Positions 1 through 7,923 are shown, counted from the stretch's first letter. The stretch: DNA of 9,596 bases from Pseudomonadota bacterium (GCA_023419055.1 JAEZYO010000562.1:1-9596); one strand, 5' to 3'. Numbers and translations: made by a program. The notes: a model not told the origin generated them from the sequence alone.

Positions 1-582
1 CGCGTCGACACGCTGCGAAAGCGCATCGTCGAGGTGGCCGATCAGTACGCGACCGTGGAGAGCAAGGAAGGCTACCGCACGCCGCTCGAGCGCACCCCGG
101 AAGGTAAGTACATCTGGGGCTCGAACTCGTTCGTGCTCAACAACCTCATCGTGCTCGCGCTGGCGCACGATTTCACGAAAGAGCCGCGCTACTTCGACGC
201 GGTGGTCTCGGGCATGAACTACTTGCTCGGCAATAACCCGCTCGGTCAGTCGTACGTGACGGGCTACGGCGAGCGCCCGCTCGAGAACCCGCATCACCGG
301 TTCTGGGCGCAGCAGGCGAGCCGCAAGTATCCCGCTCCACCCGCCGGAGTGGTCTCGGGCGGACCGAACTCGAACGTCGACGACCCTTACTCGAAGTCGG
401 CCGGCCTCAAGGGCTGCCCCGCGGCCAAGTGCTTCGTCGATCACATCGAGGCGTACAGCGTGAACGAGGTCACCATCAACTGGAACGCCCCGCTCGCCTG
501 GGTCTCGGCGTACCTCGACGAGGCGCAGCATCCCCGAGGGGGCGAACGCTCGACGGCGGGGGAAGCGGGCAAGGCGAAGTAG
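1..582 (+). CDS. GH9 endoglucanase (cellulase), C-terminal part; 5' end outside window
   Basis: The frame is open from the first base, so the gene begins upstream and only about 193 residues are visible. Both classical family 9 glycoside hydrolase signatures are present. The first runs from Ser-Tyr-Val-Thr to Pro-His-His-Arg (about bases 247-300) and carries the active-site His/Arg region. The second is Phe-Val-Asp, Tyr, Asn-Glu-Val-Thr, Asn-Ala (about 433-486). In it the Glu codon at 466-468 is the expected catalytic acid and the Asp at 439-441 is the other conserved acidic residue. Family 9 enzymes are inverting beta-1,4-glucanases with an (alpha/alpha)6 barrel, usually secreted, that cut cellulose to cello-oligosaccharides. 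After the catalytic domain there is only a short polar tail ending Gly-Lys-Ala-Lys, so no C-terminal cellulose-binding module follows. Signal peptide and any N-terminal Ig-like or binding domain cannot be seen. The cellobiose phosphorylase gene starts 75 bases downstream on the same strand, consistent with an operon for cellulose use. Endo versus processive mode cannot be decided here. Confidence 0.93.
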   Translation, partial: RVDTLRKRIVEVADQYATVESKEGYRTPLERTPEGKYIWGSNSFVLNNLIVLALAHDFTKEPRYFDAVVSGMNYLLGNNPLGQSYVTGYGERPLENPHHRFWAQQASRKYPAPPAGVVSGGPNSNVDDPYSKSAGLKGCPAAKCFVDHIEAYSVNEVTINWNAPLAWVSAYLDEAQHPRGGERSTAGEAGKAK

Positions 583-648
583 CCCTCGACCCTTCGAAAG
601 TAAGCAATCTTCTCGCTGGCAGCGGCGCTGCTGGTCGAAAGTCAGTCT

Positions 649-653
649 GGAGA
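649..653 (+). promoter_or_regulatory. Ribosome binding site of cellobiose phosphorylase
   Basis: GGAGA lies four bases before the ATG at 658 and supports that start. The 75-base spacer after the GH9 stop shows no terminator-like hairpin with a T run and no convincing promoter. It does contain an 8-base direct repeat, TCGAAAGT, at 594-601 and 635-642, of unknown meaning. Confidence 0.6.
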
Positions 654-657
654 ATCA

Positions 658-3087
658 ATGCGTTACGGTCATTTCGACGACGACAACAAAGAATACGTGA
701 TCACGACCCCGAAGACGCCGTACCCGTGGATCAACTACCTCGGGTCGGAGAGCTTCTTCGGGCTGATCTCCCATCAAGCCGGCGGCTACTGCTTCTACCG
801 TGACGCGCGCCTGCGCCGCCTCACGCGCTTCCGTTACAACAACGTCCCGACCGACTCGGGAGGCCGCTACTACTACGTGCGTGAAGAGAACGGGGACTAC
901 TGGTCACCGAGCTTCATGCCCGTGAAAGAGAAGCTCGACAGCTTCGAGTGTCGTCACGGGCTCGGCTACACGCGCATCACGGGCGTGCGCCAGGGCCTCT
1001 CGGTCGAGGAGCTGTTCTTCGTCCCCGTGGGTTACACGGCCGAGGTTCACCAGCTCACGCTCAAGAACACCACCTCCGCGCCCCGCAAGGTGAAGCTGTT
1101 CTCGTTCGTCGAGTTCTGCCTCTGGAACGCTCACGACGACCAGACGAACTTCCAGCGCAATTTCTCCACCGGCGAGGTCGAGATCGACGGCAGCGCCATC
1201 TATCACAAGACCGAGTACCGCGAGCGCCGCAACCACTACGCCGTCTACTCGGTGAACGCACCGCTCGCCGGCTTCGACACCGATCGCGAGTCGTTCATCG
1301 GGCTTTACAACGGCTTCGGTGAGCCGGACGTGGTCGCCGAGGGCAAGAGCAAGAACACGGTGGCGAGCGGCTGGTCGCCGATCGGCTCGCACTGCCTCGA
1401 GGTGGAGCTCGCGCCCGGCGAGTCGAAGACCTACGTCTTCGTGCTCGGCTACGTCGAGGTCCCGAAGGACCAGAAATGGGAGAAGCCCGGCGTCATCAAC
1501 AAGAAGCCGGCCAAGGAGCTGCTCGCCGCGTTCTCCACGCCGGAGCAGGTGAGCCAGGCCTTCGCGAAGCTCAAGTCTCACTGGTCGGGGTTGCTCTCGA
1601 CCTACAAGATGAGCTCGAGCGACGAGAAGCTCAACCGGATGGTCAACATCTGGAACCCCTACCAGTGCATGGTGACCTTCAACATGTCGCGCTCCGCCTC
1701 GTACTTCGAGTCGGGGATCGGTCGCGGCATGGGCTTCCGTGACTCGAACCAGGACTTGCTCGGCTTCGTGCACCTCGTGCCCGAGCGCGCTCGCGAGCGC
1801 ATCATCGACATCGCGAGCACGCAGTTCGCGGACGGCAGCGCGTACCACCAGTACCAGCCACTCACCAAGCGCGGCAACAACGACATCGGCAGCGGCTTCA
1901 ACGACGATCCGCTCTGGCTCATCCTCGGTACGTCCGCGTACATCAAGGAGACCGGAGATTTCGCGATCCTCGACGAGCAGGTGCCGTTCGACAACGACGA
2001 GAGCAACCAGGCGTCGCTGTTCGAGCATTTGAAGCGCTCGTTCGATCACGTGACGAACAACCTCGGCCCGCACGGCTTGCCGCTCATCGGGCGCGCCGAT
2101 TGGAACGACTGCCTCAACCTGAACTGCTTCTCCGAGACGCCGGACGAGTCGTACCAGACGACGGGCAACCGCGTCGGCCGCACCGCGGAGAGCATCTTCA
2201 TCGCGGGCATGTTCGTCGCCATCGGCCCCGACTACGTCGCGCTCTGCGAGCGCCGCGGCTTGAAGGACGAGGCGGAGCGCGCGAAGAAGGCGATCGCCGA
2301 GATGGAAGCCACGGTGCTGAAGCACGGCTGGGACGGCGAGTGGTTCCTTCGCGCCTACGACTTCTTCGGCAAGAAGGTCGGCAGCAGGGAGTGCGAGGAC
2401 GGCCAGATCTTCATCGAGCCGCAGGGCTACTGCGTGATGGCCGGCATCGGCGTGAAGACCGGCGAGGCCAAGAAGGCGCTCGACTCCGTGAAGGAGCGCC
2501 TCGACACCAAGTACGGCATCGTCCTCAATAACCCCGCGTACAAGGAGTACCACCTCGAGCTCGGCGAGATTTCCTCGTACCCGCCCGGCTACAAGGAGAA
2601 CGCGGGCATCTTCTGCCACAATAACCCCTGGATCATCATCGCCGAGACCGTGATCGGCCGCGGCGATCGCGCCTTCGAGTACTACAAGAAGATCGCGCCC
2701 GCCTACCTCGAGGAGATCAGCGACGTGCACCGCACGGAGCCGTACGTCTACTCGCAGATGATCGCGGGCAAGGACGCCGTCCGCGCGGGCGAGGCGAAGA
2801 ACTCCTGGCTCACCGGCACGGCGGCCTGGAACTTCGTCACGGTCTCGCAGTATCTCCTCGGGGTGAAGCCCGAGTGGGACGGCCTGAGCGTGAAGCCCGT
2901 CATCGGCACGGAGATCAAGGACTTTACCGTCGAGCGCGTGGCGCGCGGCGCGACCTACCGCATCAAGGTGAAGAACGTGCGCGGTGACGGCAACGTCACC
3001 CTCAAGGTCGACGGCAAGCCGCTCTCCGGGCACATCGTCCCGTACGCGGCCCCGGGCTCGACCGTCGAGGTCGAGTGCGAGGCGTGA
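658..3087 (+). CDS. cbp: Cellobiose phosphorylase, GH94
   Basis: This 809-residue protein is full length for the family (about 810-820 residues) and closely follows, from memory, the clostridial cellobiose phosphorylase sequence along its whole length. That includes the N-terminal region with Tyr-Pro-Trp-Ile-Asn-Tyr-Leu-Gly and the Cys-Arg-His-Gly-Leu-Gly-Tyr segment. The enzyme splits cellobiose with inorganic phosphate into alpha-glucose 1-phosphate and glucose, with inversion, in the cytoplasm, which saves ATP compared with hydrolysis. The general acid is the Asp of Trp482-Asn483-Asp484, which matches Asp490 of the Cellvibrio gilvus enzyme with a constant offset of six. Arg356 and Asp362 in the Gly-Arg-Gly-Met-Gly-Phe-Arg-Asp motif match substrate-binding Arg362 and Asp368 with the same offset. 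No signal peptide is present, as expected. Domain order should be an N-terminal beta-sandwich, a helical linker, an (alpha/alpha)6 barrel and a C-terminal beta domain. Cellodextrin or chitobiose phosphorylase are less likely, given length and motif context. It follows the GH9 gene and ends before a strong terminator. Confidence 0.96.
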   Translation: MRYGHFDDDNKEYVITTPKTPYPWINYLGSESFFGLISHQAGGYCFYRDARLRRLTRFRYNNVPTDSGGRYYYVREENGDYWSPSFMPVKEKLDSFECRHGLGYTRITGVRQGLSVEELFFVPVGYTAEVHQLTLKNTTSAPRKVKLFSFVEFCLWNAHDDQTNFQRNFSTGEVEIDGSAIYHKTEYRERRNHYAVYSVNAPLAGFDTDRESFIGLYNGFGEPDVVAEGKSKNTVASGWSPIGSHCLEVELAPGESKTYVFVLGYVEVPKDQKWEKPGVINKKPAKELLAAFSTPEQVSQAFAKLKSHWSGLLSTYKMSSSDEKLNRMVNIWNPYQCMVTFNMSRSASYFESGIGRGMGFRDSNQDLLGFVHLVPERARERIIDIASTQFADGSAYHQYQPLTKRGNNDIGSGFNDDPLWLILGTSAYIKETGDFAILDEQVPFDNDESNQASLFEHLKRSFDHVTNNLGPHGLPLIGRADWNDCLNLNCFSETPDESYQTTGNRVGRTAESIFIAGMFVAIGPDYVALCERRGLKDEAERAKKAIAEMEATVLKHGWDGEWFLRAYDFFGKKVGSRECEDGQIFIEPQGYCVMAGIGVKTGEAKKALDSVKERLDTKYGIVLNNPAYKEYHLELGEISSYPPGYKENAGIFCHNNPWIIIAETVIGRGDRAFEYYKKIAPAYLEEISDVHRTEPYVYSQMIAGKDAVRAGEAKNSWLTGTAAWNFVTVSQYLLGVKPEWDGLSVKPVIGTEIKDFTVERVARGATYRIKVKNVRGDGNVTLKVDGKPLSGHIVPYAAPGSTVEVECEA

Positions 3088-3110
3088 CGAACGACTGACG
3101 TTCGCCGCCG

Positions 3111-3155
3111 AAAAGTGAGGCCCTGCGCTCCCACGAGCGCGGGGCCTCTGCTTTT
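3111..3155. terminator. Bidirectional intrinsic terminator between convergent genes
   Basis: Bases 3117-3130 pair with 3135-3148 in a 14-pair, GC-rich stem with one G-T wobble and a four-base loop (CCAC). AAAAG at 3111-3115 and CTTTT at 3151-3155 flank the stem and are complementary. Either strand is therefore transcribed as a hairpin followed by a U-rich stretch. It sits 23 bases after the cellobiose phosphorylase stop and 18 bases after the antiporter stop on the other strand, so it can serve both. Confidence 0.85.
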
Positions 3156-3173
3156 CGACCGGGCGACGCCGCC

Positions 3174-4463
3174 CTAGGCGGGATCGGGCGCGCCGGATCC
3201 CTCGATCGCTTTGGCGAGCGAGCGGCGCAACAGCGGACCTATCGTGAGGCCCTGAACGACGATCGAGATCACGACGACGGCGTAGGTGATGGCGAGGACG
3301 ATCTCGCGCTCGGGCACGCGAGCTCCACTCGGGAGGTGGCCGGGGATCGAGAGCGCCAGCGCCACCGACACGCCGCCGCGGAGCCCGCCCCAGGTGAGGA
3401 CGCGAATGGCGCCGGGGGTGAACACTCGACGCCGTCGCATCAAGCTCACCGGCAACGCCACGGCGATGAACCTCGCCAGAATGACCACCGGGAACGCGAC
3501 CAGGCCGGCGAGCAGCGTGCGGCCGCTGAACGAGATGATCAGGAGCTCGAGCCCGATCAGGACGAAGAGCACGGCGTTCAGGATCTCGTCCATCAGCTCC
3601 CAAAAGTCGTCGAGGTGCTCTCGCGTCTTCTCGCTCATGGCGCCGGCGCGGGCCTCGTTGCCGATGAAGAGCCCGGCCACGACCATCGCGATGGGGCCGG
3701 AGACGTGGAGGGCGTAGGCGAGGGCGTAGCCTCCCGCTGCCGTCGCCAGCGAGAGCAGCACCTCCACCTTGTAGTCGTCGACGCTGCGCAACATGACGAG
3801 CGCGCCAAAGCCGAGCACGAAGCCGAAGACCACACCGCCGACCGCCTCCTGCAAAAAGAGCAGCGAGAGCCGCGGCAGATCGAATCCGGCGCTCCCCGAG
3901 GCGATTTCCAGCAGGCCCAGGAACGCGACTACCGCCACGCCGTCGTTGAACAGCGACTCGCCGGCGATCTTCATCTCGAGCTCCTTGGGAGCGTGGACCT
4001 GCTTCAGGATGCTGAGGACCGCGATGGGATCGGTGGGCGAGATCAACGCGCCGAAGAGCAGGCAGTAGATGAGCGAGATCTCGACGCCCAGCGCGTTCAG
4101 CAAGCCGTACGCCATCCCGCCGACCAGGACCGTGGACATCGCGACACCAGCAGTCGCCAGAAACCCGATCACCGCGCGTTGCTTCTTCAAGTCCGCGAGG
4201 TTCACGTGCAACGCCGCGGCGAACAGCAAGAAGCCAAGCATGCCCTGCATCAGCGTCTTGTTGAAATCGATGCCCTCGAGGTGCGCGCGCGCCTCGGCCT
4301 CGATCGCGGGGAAGAGCTCACCCACCGCGACCAGCAAGAGCGAGCTTGCCATGGCGATCAACATCAGCCCGATGGTCGTCGGCAGCCTCAAGAAGCGATG
4401 GTTCACGTAGCTGAAGAGCGCTGCCAGCGTGAGGAGCGCCGCCGAGAGCTGGAACAAATCCAT
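3174..4463 (-). CDS. Na+/H+ antiporter, CPA1/NhaP type
   Basis: This 429-residue, strongly hydrophobic inner-membrane protein probably has 11-12 helices. Family hallmarks of monovalent cation/proton antiporter 1 are all visible. Ile-Ser-Pro-Thr-Asp-Pro occurs at 141-146. Glu-Ser-Leu-Phe-Asn-Asp-Gly at 169-175 contains the Asn173-Asp174 pair that binds the cation in this family. A conserved Arg331 lies in a late helix, and Gly-Leu-Arg-Gly-Gly with the following Ala-Leu-Ala-Leu runs over about 360-371. The protein should exchange cytoplasmic Na+ (or K+/Li+) for external H+ for pH and salt homeostasis; which ion cannot be told from sequence. The C-terminal tail after the last helix is short, so there is no regulatory CNMP or TrkA domain. 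The ATG at 4461-4463 is supported by GGAGAG just upstream. It is the last gene of a minus-strand run, 91 bases after the hypothetical gene, and ends at the shared terminator. The spacer has a 9-base direct repeat, TTCGGCTCT, at 4488-4496 and 4543-4551, but no firm promoter. Confidence 0.93.
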   Translation of the reverse strand: MDLFQLSAALLTLAALFSYVNHRFLRLPTTIGLMLIAMASSLLLVAVGELFPAIEAEARAHLEGIDFNKTLMQGMLGFLLFAAALHVNLADLKKQRAVIGFLATAGVAMSTVLVGGMAYGLLNALGVEISLIYCLLFGALISPTDPIAVLSILKQVHAPKELEMKIAGESLFNDGVAVVAFLGLLEIASGSAGFDLPRLSLLFLQEAVGGVVFGFVLGFGALVMLRSVDDYKVEVLLSLATAAGGYALAYALHVSGPIAMVVAGLFIGNEARAGAMSEKTREHLDDFWELMDEILNAVLFVLIGLELLIISFSGRTLLAGLVAFPVVILARFIAVALPVSLMRRRRVFTPGAIRVLTWGGLRGGVSVALALSIPGHLPSGARVPEREIVLAITYAVVVISIVVQGLTIGPLLRRSLAKAIEGSGAPDPA

Positions 4464-4554
4464 GGCTCTCCACTATACCGCCCGCACTTCGGCTCTTCGC
4501 GCAAAGTCGTGGGACGAAGCGTGCCGTAGCAAATGGAAACAGTTCGGCTCTGAT

Positions 4555-4911
4555 CTAGGCGGTTCGATGACGTAGATCGGAGACCAGACGCCGCACGCGC
4601 TCTGCCTCGTCATTTCGCGAGCTCGCCTCGAGCGCTTGCGCGGTCGCTTCCAAGAGGGGCAGCGCCACCTTGGTCTTCTCGGCACCGAGCAGGCTCGCCA
4701 CCCCCGGCGAGCCGAGCTTGAGCAGCATCGAGAGCGGAAGACCGGTCAGGCGCGCGAGCGCGCCGTCGGCTTCTCGAACCGCCTCTGCGGGTTGCTCGGT
4801 CTTGAGGCGCAGGATCCGCGCGACCGCGTCCGCGAACTGCTCGATGAGGCGCTGGAGGTAGTCACGCCGTTCCACTCGCCAAGGCTGAAACGCAACCGCC
4901 CGGCGCGCCAT
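4555..4911 (-). CDS. Small helical hypothetical protein, possibly DUF6483-like
   Basis: This 118-residue soluble protein has no signal peptide or membrane segment and is rich in Arg, Glu, Ala and Leu; it is probably all helical. The start of the conserved part, Arg-Arg-Asp-Tyr-Leu-Gln-Arg-Leu-Ile-Glu-Gln (about 15-25), then a helix ending in Leu-Arg-Leu-Lys and a later Leu-Glu-Ala helix, recall the small DUF6483 family known mainly from Firmicutes. That is an impression from memory, and no function is known to me. The ATG at 4909-4911 lacks a clear ribosome binding site, and a GTG at codon 13 just before the conserved part is an alternative start. It lies 41 bases after the VWA lipoprotein stop and 91 bases before the antiporter, all on one strand, so it may be translated from a shared transcript. 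Codon use looks like that of its neighbours, which supports a real gene. Confidence 0.68.
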   Translation of the reverse strand: MARRAVAFQPWRVERRDYLQRLIEQFADAVARILRLKTEQPAEAVREADGALARLTGLPLSMLLKLGSPGVASLLGAEKTKVALPLLEATAQALEASSRNDEAERVRRLVSDLRHRTA

Positions 4912-4952
4912 TCGAAAGCGGCCGGGCGGGAGGGAAAAGGAGCGAGTTTGAC

Positions 4953-6293
4953 TTACTTGACGACGACGACGACGTCACACGGGAAGTCGAAGTGAATCGA
5001 GCTTTCCCCAGGGGCGCGCCACTGTTCGCAAGCAGTGCCGGTGAGCTCGACCACCGTGGCGGACGTCATGGTCCAGCCGTTGGCTGGGTCATACGGGACG
5101 GCGGCGCCGTTGATCTGCACGCCGGCGACGCTGCCGAGATCCGCGCGCGTCCAATCGATCTCGATGTTGCCTTCCGAGATATCGAAGGTGCACGCCTTCA
5201 CGCCAGCGAGCGCTTCGCGGATCTTGTCGGCGATCGCGGCCTGATCGGTGGGATCGGGCTTGAACACCGTGGCGGTGCCGGCGGTGGGCGAGTACGTGGC
5301 GACGGAGTCCGGAGTGGTCTTTCCCGTAGCCATGAAGTCTTGAGCCCAACCCAGGGTGCCGCCGTTGCAGCGCTCGTAGTAGTTGAGACCGGTGAGCGTC
5401 TGGTTGCCGTTGATCGTCAAAGTCGCAACCGGTTGGCCCGCTCCTGCGTTCGCGAACGAAGTCAGAGCCTGATCGGCGATCTGCGTCACGCTGGTAGCGA
5501 CCCCGAGCACGATAGTCGTGATGGGTCCGCGCGCGGCGCCCGTTCGATCCACGCCCTGGGCGAAGCGCTGCAGCGTCCAGTTCACGGAGTCGATGGGGCA
5601 CTCTTGCCCGGGGTTGTCGCAGTAGTCAGGCTCCCCGTCGGTGACGAAGAGGATGTACTTGCCACCTGGGGTGGGGTCGTTCCAGAGCTCTTCGGCGACG
5701 GCGTCGAGCGCGTAGGTCGAGCCCGTGTCGATTTGACCCGCGGCAGGCTGCTCGAGCCCCGAGTACAGCGCCGAAATCGCGGCGTGGTTGTTCATGTCCG
5801 GCGGCGTCAACTGCAGGTCGACGTTCGAGGTCGGCACGGCGGGACAAGCGACGCCGAGGGGCGCACCCGCCCACGCTGCGTACGCCGCAAACCCGAAGCG
5901 AACTTCACTCTCGAGGGTAGAAATGACGTCCAGCGCGCCGCCGCGGAGCGCCGCCCAGGGCGTGATGTTGTTGACCGGCACGAACATGCTGCCGGAGCGA
6001 TCCACGACGAGATAGACCGTCGGGATCTGGGGCTCGATATGGATGTCGAACGTCTGACAGCCGCCGGCGTCGGGATCACCGGTGCTGCCCGCGACGTTGA
6101 TCGAGCCGCCCTGACCGGAGCCCGACCCGCTGCCCGACCCCGCGCCCGTCGTGGCACCGGCTCCGGTGCCAGCTCCGGCGCCCGAGCCGGAAAGGTTTTT
6201 GCGTTCGACCCCACCGTCATTCGTCCCACAAGCCAGCGCCAGAAGCGGGGCGAACGCCAGGCCTGCGACACCCAAACGAAAGCCAAGACTCAT
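4953..6293 (-). CDS. VWA-domain lipoprotein
   Basis: This 446-residue exported protein begins with a lipoprotein signal peptide: Arg6, a hydrophobic core, then Leu-Ala-Leu-Ala-Cys with the lipidated Cys22. There is no Asp directly after the Cys (it is Gly). Residues 35-63 are a Gly/Ser/Ala/Thr linker. The von Willebrand A domain follows from about 90, with the metal-ion-dependent adhesion motif Asp98-x-Ser100-x-Ser102, a probable Thr193 in Gly-Ser-Thr, and Asp219 in Thr-Asp-Gly-Glu-Pro-Asp. All metal ligands are thus present and ligand binding through Mg2+ is plausible. Eight further cysteines (79, 150, 225, 232, 309, 368, 422, 439) suggest disulfides outside the cytoplasm. After about 365 there is a separate beta-rich segment ending in five Val and a Lys. 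The partner is unknown; an adhesive or scaffold role on the cell envelope is inference. The ATG at 6291-6293 puts the signal peptide at the N-terminus; the ribosome binding site (GGA) is weak. It is first in the minus-strand run. Confidence 0.9.
   Translation of the reverse strand: MSLGFRLGVAGLAFAPLLALACGTNDGGVERKNLSGSGAGAGTGAGATTGAGSGSGSGSGQGGSINVAGSTGDPDAGGCQTFDIHIEPQIPTVYLVVDRSGSMFVPVNNITPWAALRGGALDVISTLESEVRFGFAAYAAWAGAPLGVACPAVPTSNVDLQLTPPDMNNHAAISALYSGLEQPAAGQIDTGSTYALDAVAEELWNDPTPGGKYILFVTDGEPDYCDNPGQECPIDSVNWTLQRFAQGVDRTGAARGPITTIVLGVATSVTQIADQALTSFANAGAGQPVATLTINGNQTLTGLNYYERCNGGTLGWAQDFMATGKTTPDSVATYSPTAGTATVFKPDPTDQAAIADKIREALAGVKACTFDISEGNIEIDWTRADLGSVAGVQINGAAVPYDPANGWTMTSATVVELTGTACEQWRAPGESSIHFDFPCDVVVVVK
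6105..6191 (-). repeat. Low-complexity Gly/Ser/Ala/Thr linker coding stretch
   Basis: This stretch encodes residues 35-63 of the VWA lipoprotein, made almost only of Gly, Ser, Ala and Thr with a run of alternating Gly-Ser. It looks like a flexible tether between the lipid anchor and the folded domain. The DNA is GC-rich and partly repetitive, so the length may vary between strains. Confidence 0.75.
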
Positions 6294-6324
6294 TCCAACA
6301 GTGTAACCGACGCAACCACCGCTG

Positions 6325-6343
6325 CACGCGGGTTTTACGCGTG
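6325..6343. promoter_or_regulatory. Inverted repeat upstream of the VWA lipoprotein gene (possible operator)
   Basis: CACGCG at 6325-6330 is the exact inverse of CGCGTG at 6338-6343, with seven bases between. The right arm lies in a TTTTACGCGTGAAAA stretch (6333-6347). Similar words, TTTTACG at 6397-6403 and TTCACGCG at 6412-6419, recur about 65-70 bases further from the gene. The centre is about 40 bases upstream of the VWA start, where an operator or promoter would sit. No convincing -35/-10 pair was found. The rest of 6294-6493 shows no gene. Confidence 0.3.
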
Positions 6344-6439
6344 AAAAGCGAGTTTTGTAGGATGGTTGCCGTACCTGTTCTGCTCGGGGTGCAGGATTTT
6401 ACGGAACCGATTTCACGCGGGAGGAGGGCGCCCGGACCG

Positions 6440-6471
6440 GACGAAGGGGGACGCCACCGCCCCCTTTCGTC
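6440..6471 (-). terminator. Hairpin after the pseudogene, terminator-like without T run
   Basis: GACGAAGGGGG at 6440-6450 pairs with CCCCCTTTCGTC at 6460-6471, with one bulged base and a nine-base loop. It begins 22 bases after the pseudogene stop codon on the minus strand, where its terminator would be. No U-rich run follows in either direction, so it may be a remnant, an mRNA-end stabiliser, or a Rho-type end. Confidence 0.45.
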
Positions 6472-6493
6472 TCGAGCTGGGTCTGCCCCAGGC

Positions 6494-7915
6494 TCACCAC
6501 CACATAGTCGCGCGGTTGCCCTGATCCTGGCCGTTCGGGAAGGAGCCGTAGCCCTCATAGAGCACGGGCGCAGGCGGAGGCTGGACGCAGTCGACGGGTC
6601 GGGCCGGATCGCACTCGCGGCGCGCGTAGAAGTAGCGCGAGGTGAGGCGAGGCGAGAGGATCGCGAAGGAGTGCTCCCGGATGTTGCTGTTCGGCTGGAT
6701 GCGGTCGAAGCGGACGCCCGGTTGCAGCCAGGAGAGCGCCGCCCAGTTCAGATCGGCGCCGAACTTGAGCTCGTTGACCTCATAGCCCTTGGTGGCGCCC
6801 ATAGTGGCGGCGTCGGTCGTGGTGTCGTACGACTCACTGCTGACCGTCGCCCTAGAAGCGCTGACCACCGTCAATCTGCTGGGTGAAGTTCGTCAGGCTG
6901 AACTCGTACTGAGCGGAGACGGCGTTGATCGAGCCGTTCCCGTCACTGCAGCCGTTGCGACCGAGCCCCCAATTCGCAGCAGCCCCGGTTGGAGGGGCGG
7001 GTCGAACGTGAGCGAGGTGCACCCTGGGGCGTCGAAGTTTGTCGGTGACGCCGAGCTGGAACTGCCCGCCACGCTGAGCGTGGAGGACCTCGATGATCGG
7101 GGCGACGCTGACAGCGTACTTGCCTTCGATGTGGCTGAAGCCAGCGTAGAGGTAGCCGAAGGCACCGAGCTCGGCTCGAGCTTCCACGCCGCCACCCAGA
7201 GCCTGCCATCGGGAAGCCCCGTTTGGCTCGCGCCGCCCATAGCCTGCGTGCGGTCTTCTTCTTGCGTCCAGGCGTGCAGGTAGCGCGCGCCGAACTCGAG
7301 GTCACGACCTTGACGCAGCCCGGCGTGCACGTGATTCAAGAGCGTGAAGCGCGATTGTTGTAAAAGTTCGGATCGGGCCGCTTCGTGCCGATGCCTTGCT
7401 CGACATAAACGGTGTTGCTCTCGTCGAGATCGAAGTCGACATGGAGTGAGTACCCGGCATGGTGCGTGCGACCGAAGAGATAGGTGTCGTACTCACCGGC
7501 GTCGTAGCGCCCCGCCTGACCGTACTAGTCCGAGAAAGCACCGGCCTTGAGAGCGAGTCGGAGGTTCTCGTAGCCGAGATCGGGAGTGATGGTGAGGAAG
7601 AGCTCGGCCCAATCGCGCTTGTTGTGTGGAGAGCTCGGAAGCTCAAGAACTGGTCGTCGGGGATGATAGCCGTGGTAGTCGAGCTTTCGCTCGGAGCTCC
7701 CCGACCTCTCCGAACCGCTCCGCGTCGCCACCGAGCGTGTCGGTCGATCGCAGCGGCGGCGCTGGTGTCCGCCGTCGGCTCCCCGCTCGAAGTAGCTGCG
7801 GCGGTCACCTCGGCCTCAGCGTCGGCCCCTTGTGCTCGAGCGCTGGTGCCGCTGACCAGGATGGAAGCCCCGCAGACGCTCGCGACCAACGATAGCCCCC
7901 AATTTTTGATTCCAT
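6494..7915 (-). pseudogene. Decayed tandem copy of the outer-membrane beta-barrel-like protein
   Basis: Pieces of three frames match the intact upstream neighbour in order. In one stretch of 42 residues, starting Gly-Ala-Phe-Gly-Tyr, 39 are identical. Lesions seen by eye, from the 5' end: (a) an A run of five (7903-7907 on the plus strand) that puts the signal peptide out of frame with the ATG at 7915, so translation would stop at 7805 after 36 codons; (b) a one-base loss near 7636; (c) a 111-base deletion at 7588-7595; (d) Lys to TAG at 7525-7527; (e) one-base losses near 7351 and near 7187; (f) a two-base loss near 7045 and a shortened loop down to about 6970; (g) Trp to TAG at 6852-6854; (h) a 41-base deletion near 6845; (i) a 45-base in-frame deletion at 6641/6642; (j) a 75-base in-frame deletion at 6505/6506. 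The end, Met-Trp-Trp-stop, is kept. With one more A the N-terminus becomes a normal signal peptide with an Ala-Arg-Ala cleavage site. Codon reading is lost, so no function is claimed. Confidence 0.93.
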
Positions 7916-7923
7916 GCCAAAAA

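Noticed and set aside
904..3603. An 899-codon open frame on the minus strand across the phosphorylase gene
   Set aside because: Its product is Arg/Asp/Val/Leu-rich low-complexity sequence typical of the antisense shadow of a GC-rich gene, and it opposes an unmistakable GH94 gene.
3336..4529. A 397-codon open frame on the plus strand across the antiporter
   Set aside because: The product is Glu/Arg/Gln/His-rich shadow sequence opposite a clear membrane protein with all family motifs.
6105..6191. A tandem repeat array or CRISPR-like structure
   Set aside because: The repetition comes from Gly/Ser/Ala/Thr codons of a protein linker; there are no uniform repeats and spacers.
4992..6344. A 450-codon open frame on the plus strand across the VWA lipoprotein
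   Set aside because: It is a shadow frame with Arg/Gly/Ala-rich product and no recognisable domain; the minus strand has a signal peptide and a complete metal-binding motif.
6494..7915. Programmed frameshifting or recoding to rescue the broken copy
   Set aside because: There are too many independent lesions of different kinds, including two stops and an out-of-frame 41-base gap, with no slippery-site pattern at each.
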